Assembly: GCA_016793465.1 (NCBI GenBank)
Contig: JAEUJW010000074.1
Location: 1 to 51,010 of the forward strand
Reading direction: 5' to 3'
Length of the DNA stretch: 51,010 nucleotides
Source of the DNA: Myxococcales bacterium
Lineage (GTDB): Bacteria > Myxococcota > Polyangia > Nannocystales > Nannocystaceae
The translations under genes and the position numbers were made by a program. Numbering within the stretch: the stretch's first letter is position 1; the number at the start of each line of letters is the position of its first letter. Below are positions 1 to 6,872 of this stretch, in pieces. A model generated the notes under the pieces. The model was not told the origin of the DNA, searched no databases, and saw only the letters and a program-made list of their open reading frames with translations.

Positions 1-280
1 CCCTGGCCGACCTGCACGCCCGCGAAGCGGCCCGAAGCCTCCGCCCAGGGGGCCCCTCGGCAGGAGGCTTTGCGCAGCGAAGGTCCGGAGCCGTACCGCA
101 GCGGCGAGCACGTGTCATGGGGTACCGGCGTCGCGGGGGCCGCAAACCCGGTCCCCCGCAAGTGCAAACGACCACACCTATCTCCGCCGAGGGCGGAAGC
201 GGGCGGGGAGGACGGCAAACCGCGCAGCACGTGGTGATCTTCCGCACGATCCTGTACGTCGTCAAGCCGCGCGTCGGGGC
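1..280. other. Left flank with no supported gene
   Basis: I see no convincing gene upstream of the integrase. A stem-loop lies at 133-159 (7-bp arms gcggggg/cccccgc plus an inner ccg/cgg pair) and has no T-run. I looked for a tRNA and for sequence shared with the right end of the prophage that could mark attL/attR. Only 9-bp matches such as ggctttgcg turned up, which is not enough to call an attachment site. The left prophage boundary is therefore unresolved and may lie inside this stretch or left of the window. Confidence 0.4.
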
Positions 281-1354
281 ATGTTCGCCCGACTCGTCCA
301 CCTCGCCACCACCACCCGCACCGTCGCTGCGTCGATCGTCCGACGCACCTGCAGCCGCTGGCGCAGTCTCACGGCCCGCGTCCGCCAGATCCTCCGCCCC
401 CGTCGATCGCCCGCGAACACCACGCCCGCGAACCCATGGATGGAGCGGACGGTCGGCGATCTCCTCGACACGCTCTGGCGCGACCGCTGGCAGCACCGGC
501 GGACGGCGTCGCAGACGGAGTGCGTCCTGCGGCGCTACCTGCTGCAGCCGTGGCCGCAGGGTCTCCGCGACATCCGCCTGGGCGAGCTGACGCGCGACCA
601 GGTGCGGGAGTGGCACGCGGGGCACCACGCCCGCCCGCGCATGGCCAACGCCGCCGTCGAGCTGCTGACGCAGGCATGGGAGGCCGTTCTCCCGGACCGG
701 ATGAACCCCACGTACAAGCTGCGCCGCTACCCAGAGCGCGAGCGGACGCGGGTCTTCGACGACAGCGAGTGCGAGCGCTTCATCGCCTCGCTGGGCGCGC
801 TGAGGGGCGTCAAGGGCGGCGTCACGGAGGTCGCCGCCGACGCGCTGTGGACGCTGCTGGCGACCGGCGGTCGCAAGATGGAGCTGCTCGCGCTGCGGGT
901 CGACCAGGTCGACCTCGTCGCCGGAACGATCCGGCTGGAGCGGCACAAGCAAGATAGGCAGGTCGGCTCAAAGGTGATCCACCTCGGCGCGGCGCTGTCG
1001 TGCGTGCGCCGGCGCGTCGAGGTGGCCCGCGCCGCCGGGTCGCCGTGGGTCTTCCCCGGCAAGAGCGACGCGGGGCACTTCACCGACGTCGAGTACGCCT
1101 TCTACCGCGTCCTCGAGCACGCCGAGATCGTGATCACGGGGGACTGCGTGCCGCACTCGCTGCGCCGGCGCTTCGCCACGATCCTCGCGGACCTCGGGAC
1201 GGGCACGCTGCTGATCGGCGCGTGTTTGGGTCAGAGGGACCAGCGGACCACCGCGATCTACGCCAGGCCCAGCACGAAGGCGACGGGCCGCGCGGCGGCG
1301 CAAGTCGCCACCGCGATCGGTGAGGTCGCACCGTGGGAACGGAGGGCGGCATGA
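281..1354 (+). CDS. int: Tyrosine recombinase (phage integrase)
   Basis: This 357-residue protein should integrate and excise the prophage by site-specific recombination. The C-terminal catalytic domain shows the expected residues: R198 in TGGRKMELLAL, K223 in the beta-hairpin segment RLERHKQ, H292 and R295 in PHSLRRRFAT, and the nucleophile Y327 in TTAIYAR. The position before the tyrosine that is usually histidine (LGH) reads LGQ (Q318). Residues 1-53 are Arg-rich and unlike the usual N-terminus, so an in-frame ATG at 440 is a credible alternative start; residues from about 54 on look like the SAM-like core-binding domain. The stop overlaps the next ATG (ATGA). Confidence 0.9.
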   Translation: MFARLVHLATTTRTVAASIVRRTCSRWRSLTARVRQILRPRRSPANTTPANPWMERTVGDLLDTLWRDRWQHRRTASQTECVLRRYLLQPWPQGLRDIRLGELTRDQVREWHAGHHARPRMANAAVELLTQAWEAVLPDRMNPTYKLRRYPERERTRVFDDSECERFIASLGALRGVKGGVTEVAADALWTLLATGGRKMELLALRVDQVDLVAGTIRLERHKQDRQVGSKVIHLGAALSCVRRRVEVARAAGSPWVFPGKSDAGHFTDVEYAFYRVLEHAEIVITGDCVPHSLRRRFATILADLGTGTLLIGACLGQRDQRTTAIYARPSTKATGRAAAQVATAIGEVAPWERRAA

Positions 1355-1485
1355 GCGCGCCGTTCCAACCCGCGAGCTCGATGCTCCTCCGCGACCGCCT
1401 GGAGCTCGCGCTGCTGCTGAGGCCCGACCTCACGCTCCACCCTCGGCATTCTCGCCCGGGCGCACGTGCTCGGGCTTGGAGGTGA
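1351..1485 (+). CDS. Small coupled ORF, 44 residues, unknown
   Basis: A 44-codon frame starts at an ATG overlapping the integrase stop (ATGA at 1351-1354) and ends 3 bases before the next gene. The peptide starts MSAPFQPASSMLLRDRLELA and ends in an Arg-rich tail. I recognise no family. The overlap arrangement, repeated at most junctions of this operon, is the main reason to accept it. It could be a small excisionase-like or regulatory peptide, but nothing in the sequence shows that. Confidence 0.4.
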   Translation: MSAPFQPASSMLLRDRLELALLLRPDLTLHPRHSRPGARARAWR

Positions 1486-1488
1486 CGC

Positions 1489-1887
1489 ATGAAGACCGAC
1501 CAACGCCTGCACGCGGCCCGCGTCTCCGACGCTCCGCCCGACTGCCCGGGCCCGAACCGCTGCCACGAGTCCAGCTGGTGCCCCGACTGCGACGTCACCT
1601 CGCACGGCCCCTGCCACGTCCGCGCCGCGGGCGGGCACTGCGACCGTCACCCGAGCTCGGCCGTCGCGTCGCGCCACCTCAACACCCTCACCGACGACCT
1701 CGCCGCTGTCGACGCGGAGATCGCCACGACGGAGACGCAGCGCCGCCGCGTCGCGCTTCACCTCGAGAGCCTGGACGCGAGGCTTGCCGGTCGACGGCTG
1801 GAGCGCCGGTACATCGCTGCCGCGATGGAGCAGGCACAGGCCGACCTCGCGGCGGCCCAGGCCGATGAAAGCCGAGGTGTCCGATGA
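1489..1887 (+). CDS. Cys-rich, coiled-coil hypothetical protein
   Basis: This 132-residue protein has two parts. The first 50 residues hold six cysteines (about positions 19, 25, 31, 34, 42 and 50) with several histidines, including a WCPDC pair, which suggests a small zinc-binding module. Residues 60-130 are Ala/Glu/Arg/Leu-rich with heptad-like spacing and are predicted to be a coiled coil. It belongs to the early operon, and its stop overlaps the next ATG (ATGA at 1884-1887). Function unknown; no enzyme motif is visible. Confidence 0.65.
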   Translation: MKTDQRLHAARVSDAPPDCPGPNRCHESSWCPDCDVTSHGPCHVRAAGGHCDRHPSSAVASRHLNTLTDDLAAVDAEIATTETQRRRVALHLESLDARLAGRRLERRYIAAAMEQAQADLAAAQADESRGVR

Positions 1888-2279
1888 GGCGCCGCGACTG
1901 CGAGAGCTGCACGGGCGTGCTCGCCTGCGTGCTGCACGAGGAAGACGCGCCGACGCGCGACGAAGAGGTCCGGGCCGCGGAACGGATCGACACGAAACGG
2001 ATGGAGGGGCTGGAGGGTCGCTTTGGGGCAGCCCTTGACGAGCTGGTCATCGCCGGCGCCGCGCTCGGGCTCACCGTCGACGGCCCCGCGCTCACCTACG
2101 AGGGTCGCGAGATCGTCGTCACGAGGGGCGGATCATCCTGGAAAGCGCACTGCTACATCGAGCAGACCGGCGAGTCGGAGGCGATGTTGATCTTTGGCGA
2201 GGGCGAATCGGTGGTCGCGGCGGTCAAGCGCTGCGCCGCCGAGGCTGACCGGGAGGAGGGCGCCGACGATGACGCCTGA
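1884..2279 (+). CDS. Hypothetical early protein with CxxC
   Basis: The product has 131 residues. The N-terminus carries CESC at residues 6-9 and another Cys near 15, so a small metal site is possible. The rest is acidic and soluble, with no membrane segment or recognised motif, and ends in EEGADDDA. The gene overlaps both neighbours: ATGA with the upstream gene, and 11 bases with the next gene, which starts at 2269. Translational coupling in the early operon is likely. Function unknown. Confidence 0.65.
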   Translation: MRRRDCESCTGVLACVLHEEDAPTRDEEVRAAERIDTKRMEGLEGRFGAALDELVIAGAALGLTVDGPALTYEGREIVVTRGGSSWKAHCYIEQTGESEAMLIFGEGESVVAAVKRCAAEADREEGADDDA

Positions 2280-3168
2280 CACCCAGTGGATGGCCCTCAG
2301 CGTCGGCCTCGGCGAGAGCGCCGACCCGGTGACGCTGGCCTGGCTGCTGCACTCGAGCGGCGAGGTATACTTGTCCGAGCGCACGTGGGCGCTGCTCGTG
2401 GGCGGTTCGCTCGGTCGGGGCATCGCGGCGGCGTTCCACCTCGACGCGGCGGCGACGCGCGCGCGGGGCGGGCCGGTGCACCACGCCGGCATCGTCTTCG
2501 TGGAGTCCTCGGCGCCAGAGATCCGCGTCGAGGTGCGCGGCGGCATCGACCGCCCCACCAAGCCCATCGAGTACCTGACCGCGGCGCTTTTCCTGGACGG
2601 GGTGTGCGTCGAGCGGTCGGAGCCGGTGCCGGTCGACGCCGGGCCGTCGACGTACCGCGCTGCCTTCCTGGCGGCGGCGAAGTCAACCGCCGCGACGCTT
2701 ATAGAAGACGCGCGCCACTTCCTCGCTGAGGCGGTGGCGCAGGCCGACCTGGCCGAAAGGACAGCACCCATGCAGCGAGCCGGCCTGACCAGAAAGACTC
2801 CGCTCCGCCGCGGCAAAGCGCTGCGCCGGGTCAACCCCGCCCGCCGCCGAGCGTTCGCCCGCAACTTTGGCGACCGCGCCCCTGCCGTGCGCGCGATGGC
2901 CTGCCTCTGCTCCGCCGAGGGCAGACGCGGCATGACGCCGCCCAACCTCCGCGACCGCTGCGCCGGCGCCATCGAGGCCGCCCACGTCCGCGCCCGCGGC
3001 ATGGGCGGAGCGAAGGGCGACCGCCGCGACCTGGTGCCGCTGTGCACCTACCACCACCAGCGCCAGCACCAGCTCGGCGTGCATCGCTTCGCCGAGATCT
3101 ACGGCGTCGACCTTCAGGACGAGGCCCGCCGGATCGCGGGCGAGTTGGACGAGCGAGGTATCCCATGA
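2269..3168 (+). CDS. HNH/Ref-type nuclease domain protein
   Basis: The frame gives 299 residues from ATG 2269. Residues 1-167 are an uncharacterised domain. Residues 168-299 resemble small phage HNH/Ref-like nucleases: AAHVRARGMGG is followed by DLVPLCTYHHQRQHQLG, which supplies the His cluster expected of a metal-bound nuclease, with two cysteines (ACLCS) upstream. An internal ATG at 2770 has a strong Shine-Dalgarno sequence (gaaagga, 8 bases away), so the nuclease domain may also be made alone. The start at 2269 is set by its overlap with the previous gene. A role in phage recombination or DNA processing is inferred from the domain and from the ERF-like gene nearby. Confidence 0.6.
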   Translation: MTPDTQWMALSVGLGESADPVTLAWLLHSSGEVYLSERTWALLVGGSLGRGIAAAFHLDAAATRARGGPVHHAGIVFVESSAPEIRVEVRGGIDRPTKPIEYLTAALFLDGVCVERSEPVPVDAGPSTYRAAFLAAAKSTAATLIEDARHFLAEAVAQADLAERTAPMQRAGLTRKTPLRRGKALRRVNPARRRAFARNFGDRAPAVRAMACLCSAEGRRGMTPPNLRDRCAGAIEAAHVRARGMGGAKGDRRDLVPLCTYHHQRQHQLGVHRFAEIYGVDLQDEARRIAGELDERGIP

Positions 3169-4061
3169 CCCCCCTTCAAATCGAGACCATCCACGCCATC
3201 GGCCTGCACGGCTGCGCCGAGGTTGACCTCAACCGCAACGCGGTGAACCAGGCTGCCGCTGCGCCGACACAGTCGGCCGCCTTTGATGCCCACAGCGCCG
3301 ACGCCTTCGCCGCGCTGCTGCTGAAGATCGGCGCCTGCGAGCCCGCGCGCGAGTGGTGCAAGGGGCGTTCGATGTCGCAGGCCTTCGCCGACTTGACGTC
3401 GGCGCCGACCGAGTGCAAGGACGATGATTGGGCGGGATGGTTCCTGCAGCGGTGGCGGAGAGACGTCGACCTCAGCGGCGGATTCGCGGCGGTGAGGCGT
3501 CGCTATCCGATCGAGATGATCGCCGCTGACATCGCCCGTGACGCGCGAGGTGACGTCGTGACGGTCGGGCTCGCCGGCGTCGCCATCTCCGACACCGTCG
3601 GGGGCACGGCGACGGCGGGCGACGGGGGCACGGCGACGGCGGGCTACGGGGGCACGGCGACGGCGGGCTACAGGGGCACGGCGACGGCGGGCGACGGGGG
3701 CACGGCGACGGCGGGCGTCGGGGGCACGGCGACGGCGGGCGTCGGGGGCACGGCGACGGCGGGCTACGGGGGCACGGCGACGGCGGGCTACAGGGGCACG
3801 GCGACGGCGGGCGACGGGGGCACGGCGACGGCGGGCGTCGGGGGCACGGCGACGGCGGGCTACGGGGGCACGGCGACGGCGGGCGACGGGGGCACCATCT
3901 CCCTGGCGTACTGGGACGCGATCCGCAACAAGTGGCGGTACCTCGTCCTCGAGGTGGGCGAGAACGGCATCGAGGCGAACGCCCTGTATCGGCTCGACGC
4001 GGATCACCGTCCCGTCAAGGTCGAGAGGCCCGCCACGCCGGCGGCGGAGGCGTCGACGTGA
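3165..4061 (+). CDS. Octapeptide-repeat phage protein
   Basis: This 298-residue protein has a globular N-terminal part (about 1-140), then twelve copies of an octapeptide GGTATAG[D/Y/V] (about 146-241), then a short C-terminal domain beginning TISLAYWD and ending near the stop. Proteins of this layout are common in phage genomes, where the repeat resembles ice-nucleation-type or pentapeptide-like beta-solenoids and the end domain is conserved; their function is not established. The start at 3165 overlaps the previous stop (ATGA). The repeat is encoded by near-identical 24-bp units, so copy number is probably variable. Confidence 0.8.
   Translation: MTPLQIETIHAIGLHGCAEVDLNRNAVNQAAAAPTQSAAFDAHSADAFAALLLKIGACEPAREWCKGRSMSQAFADLTSAPTECKDDDWAGWFLQRWRRDVDLSGGFAAVRRRYPIEMIAADIARDARGDVVTVGLAGVAISDTVGGTATAGDGGTATAGYGGTATAGYRGTATAGDGGTATAGVGGTATAGVGGTATAGYGGTATAGYRGTATAGDGGTATAGVGGTATAGYGGTATAGDGGTISLAYWDAIRNKWRYLVLEVGENGIEANALYRLDADHRPVKVERPATPAAEAST
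3600..3887 (+). repeat. 24-bp tandem repeat, 12 units
   Basis: Twelve in-frame 24-bp units (ggg ggc acg gcg acg gcg ggc + variable codon) encode the octapeptides of the surrounding gene. Unit types in order are D, Y, Y, D, V, V, Y, Y, D, V, Y, D; a g-to-a change gives Arg for Gly at the start of units 4 and 9. A block of five units recurs: the 60 bases at 3661-3720 are identical to those at 3781-3840, a 120-bp higher-order period that points to recent unequal recombination or slippage. Confidence 0.95.
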
Positions 4062-4585
4062 TGACGCACCTACCCGACCTGCAGCTCCGCCTGCTGCCCG
4101 CAACGGAACTCCCTGCACTCAAGCGGGAGGTCCGCGCTCGCGGCGGGTGGACCCTGAGCGGCCTCGCCGCCGAGGTCTGCCAGAGTACCCTCGGCCGTCC
4201 CCAGGTGCTTGCGCTGTCGACTGAAGGGCCGACGGCGACGACTGAGGAACTGGACCGCATCGCCGCCGCCTTGGGCGAGGTGGCGGCCGCCCCCGGCGAC
4301 CTCGGCGACGCGCGCATGGCGATGTGGCGCGACCTCATCGCCGCGTCGCGGACCGACCTCGCACCTGCGCCAGCGGTGCTGACCCCGGAAGGACTCCGCC
4401 CTGTCCGCCCGCCGTCGGGCCCCACCGCGATGCAGCGCCGCGCACGCGGTCTGTCGTGGCGGGACGAGCCCGCCGACCACGCCGAGGCCGTCATCCCACA
4501 GGACGCGGAGGGCCGCGCCATCGAGGATGCGGCGATGACGGTGCTCTTTGGCGTCCACCGCGTTGAGGAGGCGGCCGATGGCTGA
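4061..4585 (+). CDS. Hypothetical early protein
   Basis: 174 residues, starting at an ATG that overlaps the previous stop (TGATG). No recognised domain. Residues 20-85 look helical and mention a possible DNA-binding fold (LSGLAAEVCQSTLGRP), but there is no clear helix-turn-helix. The C-terminal half is Pro/Arg-rich and acidic at the end. Its stop overlaps the ATG of the ERF-like gene by 8 bases, so the two are probably co-translated. Function unknown. Confidence 0.6.
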   Translation: MTHLPDLQLRLLPATELPALKREVRARGGWTLSGLAAEVCQSTLGRPQVLALSTEGPTATTEELDRIAAALGEVAAAPGDLGDARMAMWRDLIAASRTDLAPAPAVLTPEGLRPVRPPSGPTAMQRRARGLSWRDEPADHAEAVIPQDAEGRAIEDAAMTVLFGVHRVEEAADG

Positions 4586-5234
4586 CGCGAACCCCTTCCT
4601 CTGGACGGCGGTGATCTCCGCCAGGGCGGCGATGCGGCTTCTGCCGGCGACGGAGCGTGGCGAGGACAGCCGCGCGAGCGACCGCGCGGTGCCTGCGGCG
4701 CACGCGGTGCGGTCGGCCAGCTCGGCGACCCTCGCCGCCCACGGCCTCGCCCTCGTGCCGGTCTCCGTCAGCGCGGCGAAGCAGGGCGCGACCGGTTGCC
4801 CCGAGGTCGACATCGTCTTCGCCCTGCTTCACCCCGGAAGCGGCGAGCGCGAGGACTTCGCGGTCACGTGGGCCGTGGCCGACGCCGCGAACGTCGGCGG
4901 CCGCGCGCAGGCGGTCTCAGCGACGGTCACGCTCGCCGAGAAGTCGATGCTCATGCACCTGCTCGGCATCGGCTACGAGGACCCGTTGGGGCCGATGCCG
5001 ACCTGGTCGGAGCCGAAGCCGGCGACCGGTGCGTGCCCGGTCGGCCTCGAGTCGTGCTTCCGGCGATGGCAGGAGCGCCGCCTCGCGATCGACAGCAGCG
5101 CCAGCGTGGCGTGGGCTGACCTGGTCGCGGAGGTCAACGAGCAGACCGTGCCCGAGTGGCGGACGAGACCCACCGAGGAGGCAAGGGCAGTGGTGTACCT
5201 GCAGCGGCACTTCCCTGTAGGAGGTGCACCATGA
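4578..5234 (+). CDS. ERF-like single-strand annealing protein (probable)
   Basis: 218 residues. Features that suggest the ERF recombinase family are a segment reading ATLAAHGLALVPVSVSA, a beta-rich middle (VDIVFALLHP, FAVTWAVAD) and the stretch SATVTLAEKSMLMHLLGI, which resembles the ERF helix where family members read AxTYAxRYAL.xLLGI. ERF proteins anneal complementary single strands in phage recombination. The C-terminal third (100 residues) is not recognised. The position among methyltransferase and nuclease-like genes fits a recombination module. The assignment is by pattern only; a different early protein is possible. Confidence 0.5.
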   Translation: MADANPFLWTAVISARAAMRLLPATERGEDSRASDRAVPAAHAVRSASSATLAAHGLALVPVSVSAAKQGATGCPEVDIVFALLHPGSGEREDFAVTWAVADAANVGGRAQAVSATVTLAEKSMLMHLLGIGYEDPLGPMPTWSEPKPATGACPVGLESCFRRWQERRLAIDSSASVAWADLVAEVNEQTVPEWRTRPTEEARAVVYLQRHFPVGGAP

Positions 5235-6022
5235 AGCAGCCTGACCTCTTCACCGGTCAGTCCGGCCGGACCGACGCCCCCGACGTGCTGGCGGCGCTCG
5301 ACGTCGACTACACGCCCATGGGCCTGGTCGTGCAGGGGCTGCTGGCGCTACAGGCGGAGGTGTGGAGCAGCGCGTGCGTACAGGCCAACCTGACACCGCG
5401 CCGGGTCCTCGACCCGTCGGCTGGCTCAGGGGCGTGGGGGCGGGGCGTGCGGGCGGTGTTCGGCGACGTCCGTCTCGACGCCGTCGAGGTACGCGAGAGC
5501 GAGGCGGCCAACCTCGCGGGGACCCACGACCGCGTCGTAATCGGCGACGCTCGCGACTTCGCCGCCTTAACCCACGTTCGACAACGCCGCATCAGCTACG
5601 ACCTCGTCGTCACCAACCCATCCTTCAGCACCGCGTTCGCGGCATCGTCGTTCTGGCCGCGGATGTTCATGGACGCGGGCGTCGTCTGTCCTGGCGGCCA
5701 CGTCGCCCTCTACGGCCTGTCCCAGTGGGGTCAGGGCGAGGAGGTCGCCCCCATTCTGCGCGCCTGCCCGCCGGTGCTGCAGATCCGGTTCGGCGGCCGG
5801 CCGGCGCACCGGGCCGACGGACAGACCGACGCCCGCGAGTACAGCCTCTGGGTCTGGCGGCGCAGGCTCGACGAGCCGGCCGCGTCGTCGCGCCCCTCCT
5901 GGCGGACCGTTCAGCTTCCCGTCCTCCCCGTCGCCCTCCGCCGGTGGTCGCCGTCGGCGATCCCCGGCACCTACCCGATCGACCAGGCCCTGGTCGACGA
6001 GATCCGGAGCAGGTACCTGTGA
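5231..6022 (+). CDS. SAM-dependent DNA methyltransferase (adenine-type)
   Basis: 263 residues. The SAM-binding motif I is DPSAGSGAWGRGV (about residue 60), followed by an acidic residue at the end of strand 2 (VEV) and motif IV as TNPSF, a variant of the N/D-PP-Y/F active-site loop of amino-methyltransferases. It probably modifies phage or host DNA at adenine or exocyclic cytosine nitrogen; the target cannot be read from the sequence. The N-terminus MKQPDLFTG contains QPDLF, which matches the bacterial sliding-clamp-binding consensus. Start by ATGA overlap with the upstream gene. Confidence 0.72.
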   Translation: MKQPDLFTGQSGRTDAPDVLAALDVDYTPMGLVVQGLLALQAEVWSSACVQANLTPRRVLDPSAGSGAWGRGVRAVFGDVRLDAVEVRESEAANLAGTHDRVVIGDARDFAALTHVRQRRISYDLVVTNPSFSTAFAASSFWPRMFMDAGVVCPGGHVALYGLSQWGQGEEVAPILRACPPVLQIRFGGRPAHRADGQTDAREYSLWVWRRRLDEPAASSRPSWRTVQLPVLPVALRRWSPSAIPGTYPIDQALVDEIRSRYL

Positions 6023-6312
6023 CACTCGCCAAATACTACGCACGCGAGCCCCGCGCGCTCGCCCGTGAGTTCCGCCAGATGCTGGTTGACGCCGATCAGG
6101 ACTCCGACGTCGTCAGCTTGACCCTACTCGCCCCGGCGCATGTTCACGACTTCGACGATGCGGTGCTGGCAGACGGCGCGGTCGTCGTGATCAAGGGCGG
6201 CAAGTACATCGAACTTTTCCGGCAGTGGGCTGCGCAGTGCGGACTGCTCACGACTGGTAAGCCCATCTCGGACGCTCACCGTGGACGAGTGCCAGGGGCG
6301 GATGTGCCATGA
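6019..6312 (+). CDS. Hypothetical early protein, GTG start
   Basis: 97 residues from a GTG that overlaps the methyltransferase stop (GTGA). The sequence is a compact alpha/beta-like protein with DADQDSDVVSLTLLAPAHVH, then a hydrophobic strand VVVIKGG, with no recognised motif. The stop overlaps the next ATG. Function unknown. Confidence 0.55.
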   Translation: MTLAKYYAREPRALAREFRQMLVDADQDSDVVSLTLLAPAHVHDFDDAVLADGAVVVIKGGKYIELFRQWAAQCGLLTTGKPISDAHRGRVPGADVP

Positions 6313-6872
6313 CCGCCGCTGCGAAGCGCCGCCGCGGCCCCGAGCCGCAGACCGTCGACCTGTTCGCGGCCCCGCCCGCGCCGGCGACCACGGCGCCCGC
6401 GCTGACCCTCGTCGCAGAGCCCGAGCTGCCGGTCGCGCTGCGCCGCCGCCGGGACTTCGCCGCCGACGTCGAGCGCGTCGTCGCCGGCCGTCACCTGGTC
6501 ATCCGGACCCACGTGACGGAGCCGACCCGAGGGGGCGAGGGGAGGGCGTGGAAGTTCGACGAGTACCTGGCGTACGAACTCGTCGGCGACGGCGAGTCCT
6601 ACGGCGCGCTCGCGCCTGGCGACGCCGCGTACGGGCGCATCGACACCCGCCGCCGGCGCGACCCCGAGGCCGACCCGCTGGAGCACCAGCGGGCCTGCCA
6701 GGTCGAGGCCGTCACGGTGATCGGCGAGGTCTGCCCCGAGGCTGCGCTCGCTCGCGGTGAGGGGCCGGCGGCGGTCGGCGTGTACCCCGGCCCCGGGTAC
6801 GTGAGGACGACCGGCGACGGGTCGGCGCGGCTTGGGCGGCTGCGGGCCGCGGCGGGGAGGGCGGCGCCGTGA
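6309..6872 (+). CDS. Hypothetical early protein with clamp-binding-like motif
   Basis: 187 residues. The N-terminus is basic and then Pro/Ala-rich, with PQTVDLFAAPP at about 13-23; QTVDLF resembles the beta-clamp-binding signature, as does QPDLF in the methyltransferase gene two positions upstream. The remaining sequence (RTHVTEPT, WKFDEYLAYELVGDG) is a small mixed domain I do not recognise. It overlaps both neighbours. Function unknown. Confidence 0.55.
   Translation: MTAAAKRRRGPEPQTVDLFAAPPAPATTAPALTLVAEPELPVALRRRRDFAADVERVVAGRHLVIRTHVTEPTRGGEGRAWKFDEYLAYELVGDGESYGALAPGDAAYGRIDTRRRRDPEADPLEHQRACQVEAVTVIGEVCPEAALARGEGPAAVGVYPGPGYVRTTGDGSARLGRLRAAAGRAAP

Noticed and set aside
1..280. A tRNA or att core at the left edge
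   Set aside because: The stem-loop at 133-159 is not a cloverleaf, and matches to the right end are only 9 bases (ggctttgcg, gcgggggcc), expected by chance in GC-rich DNA.
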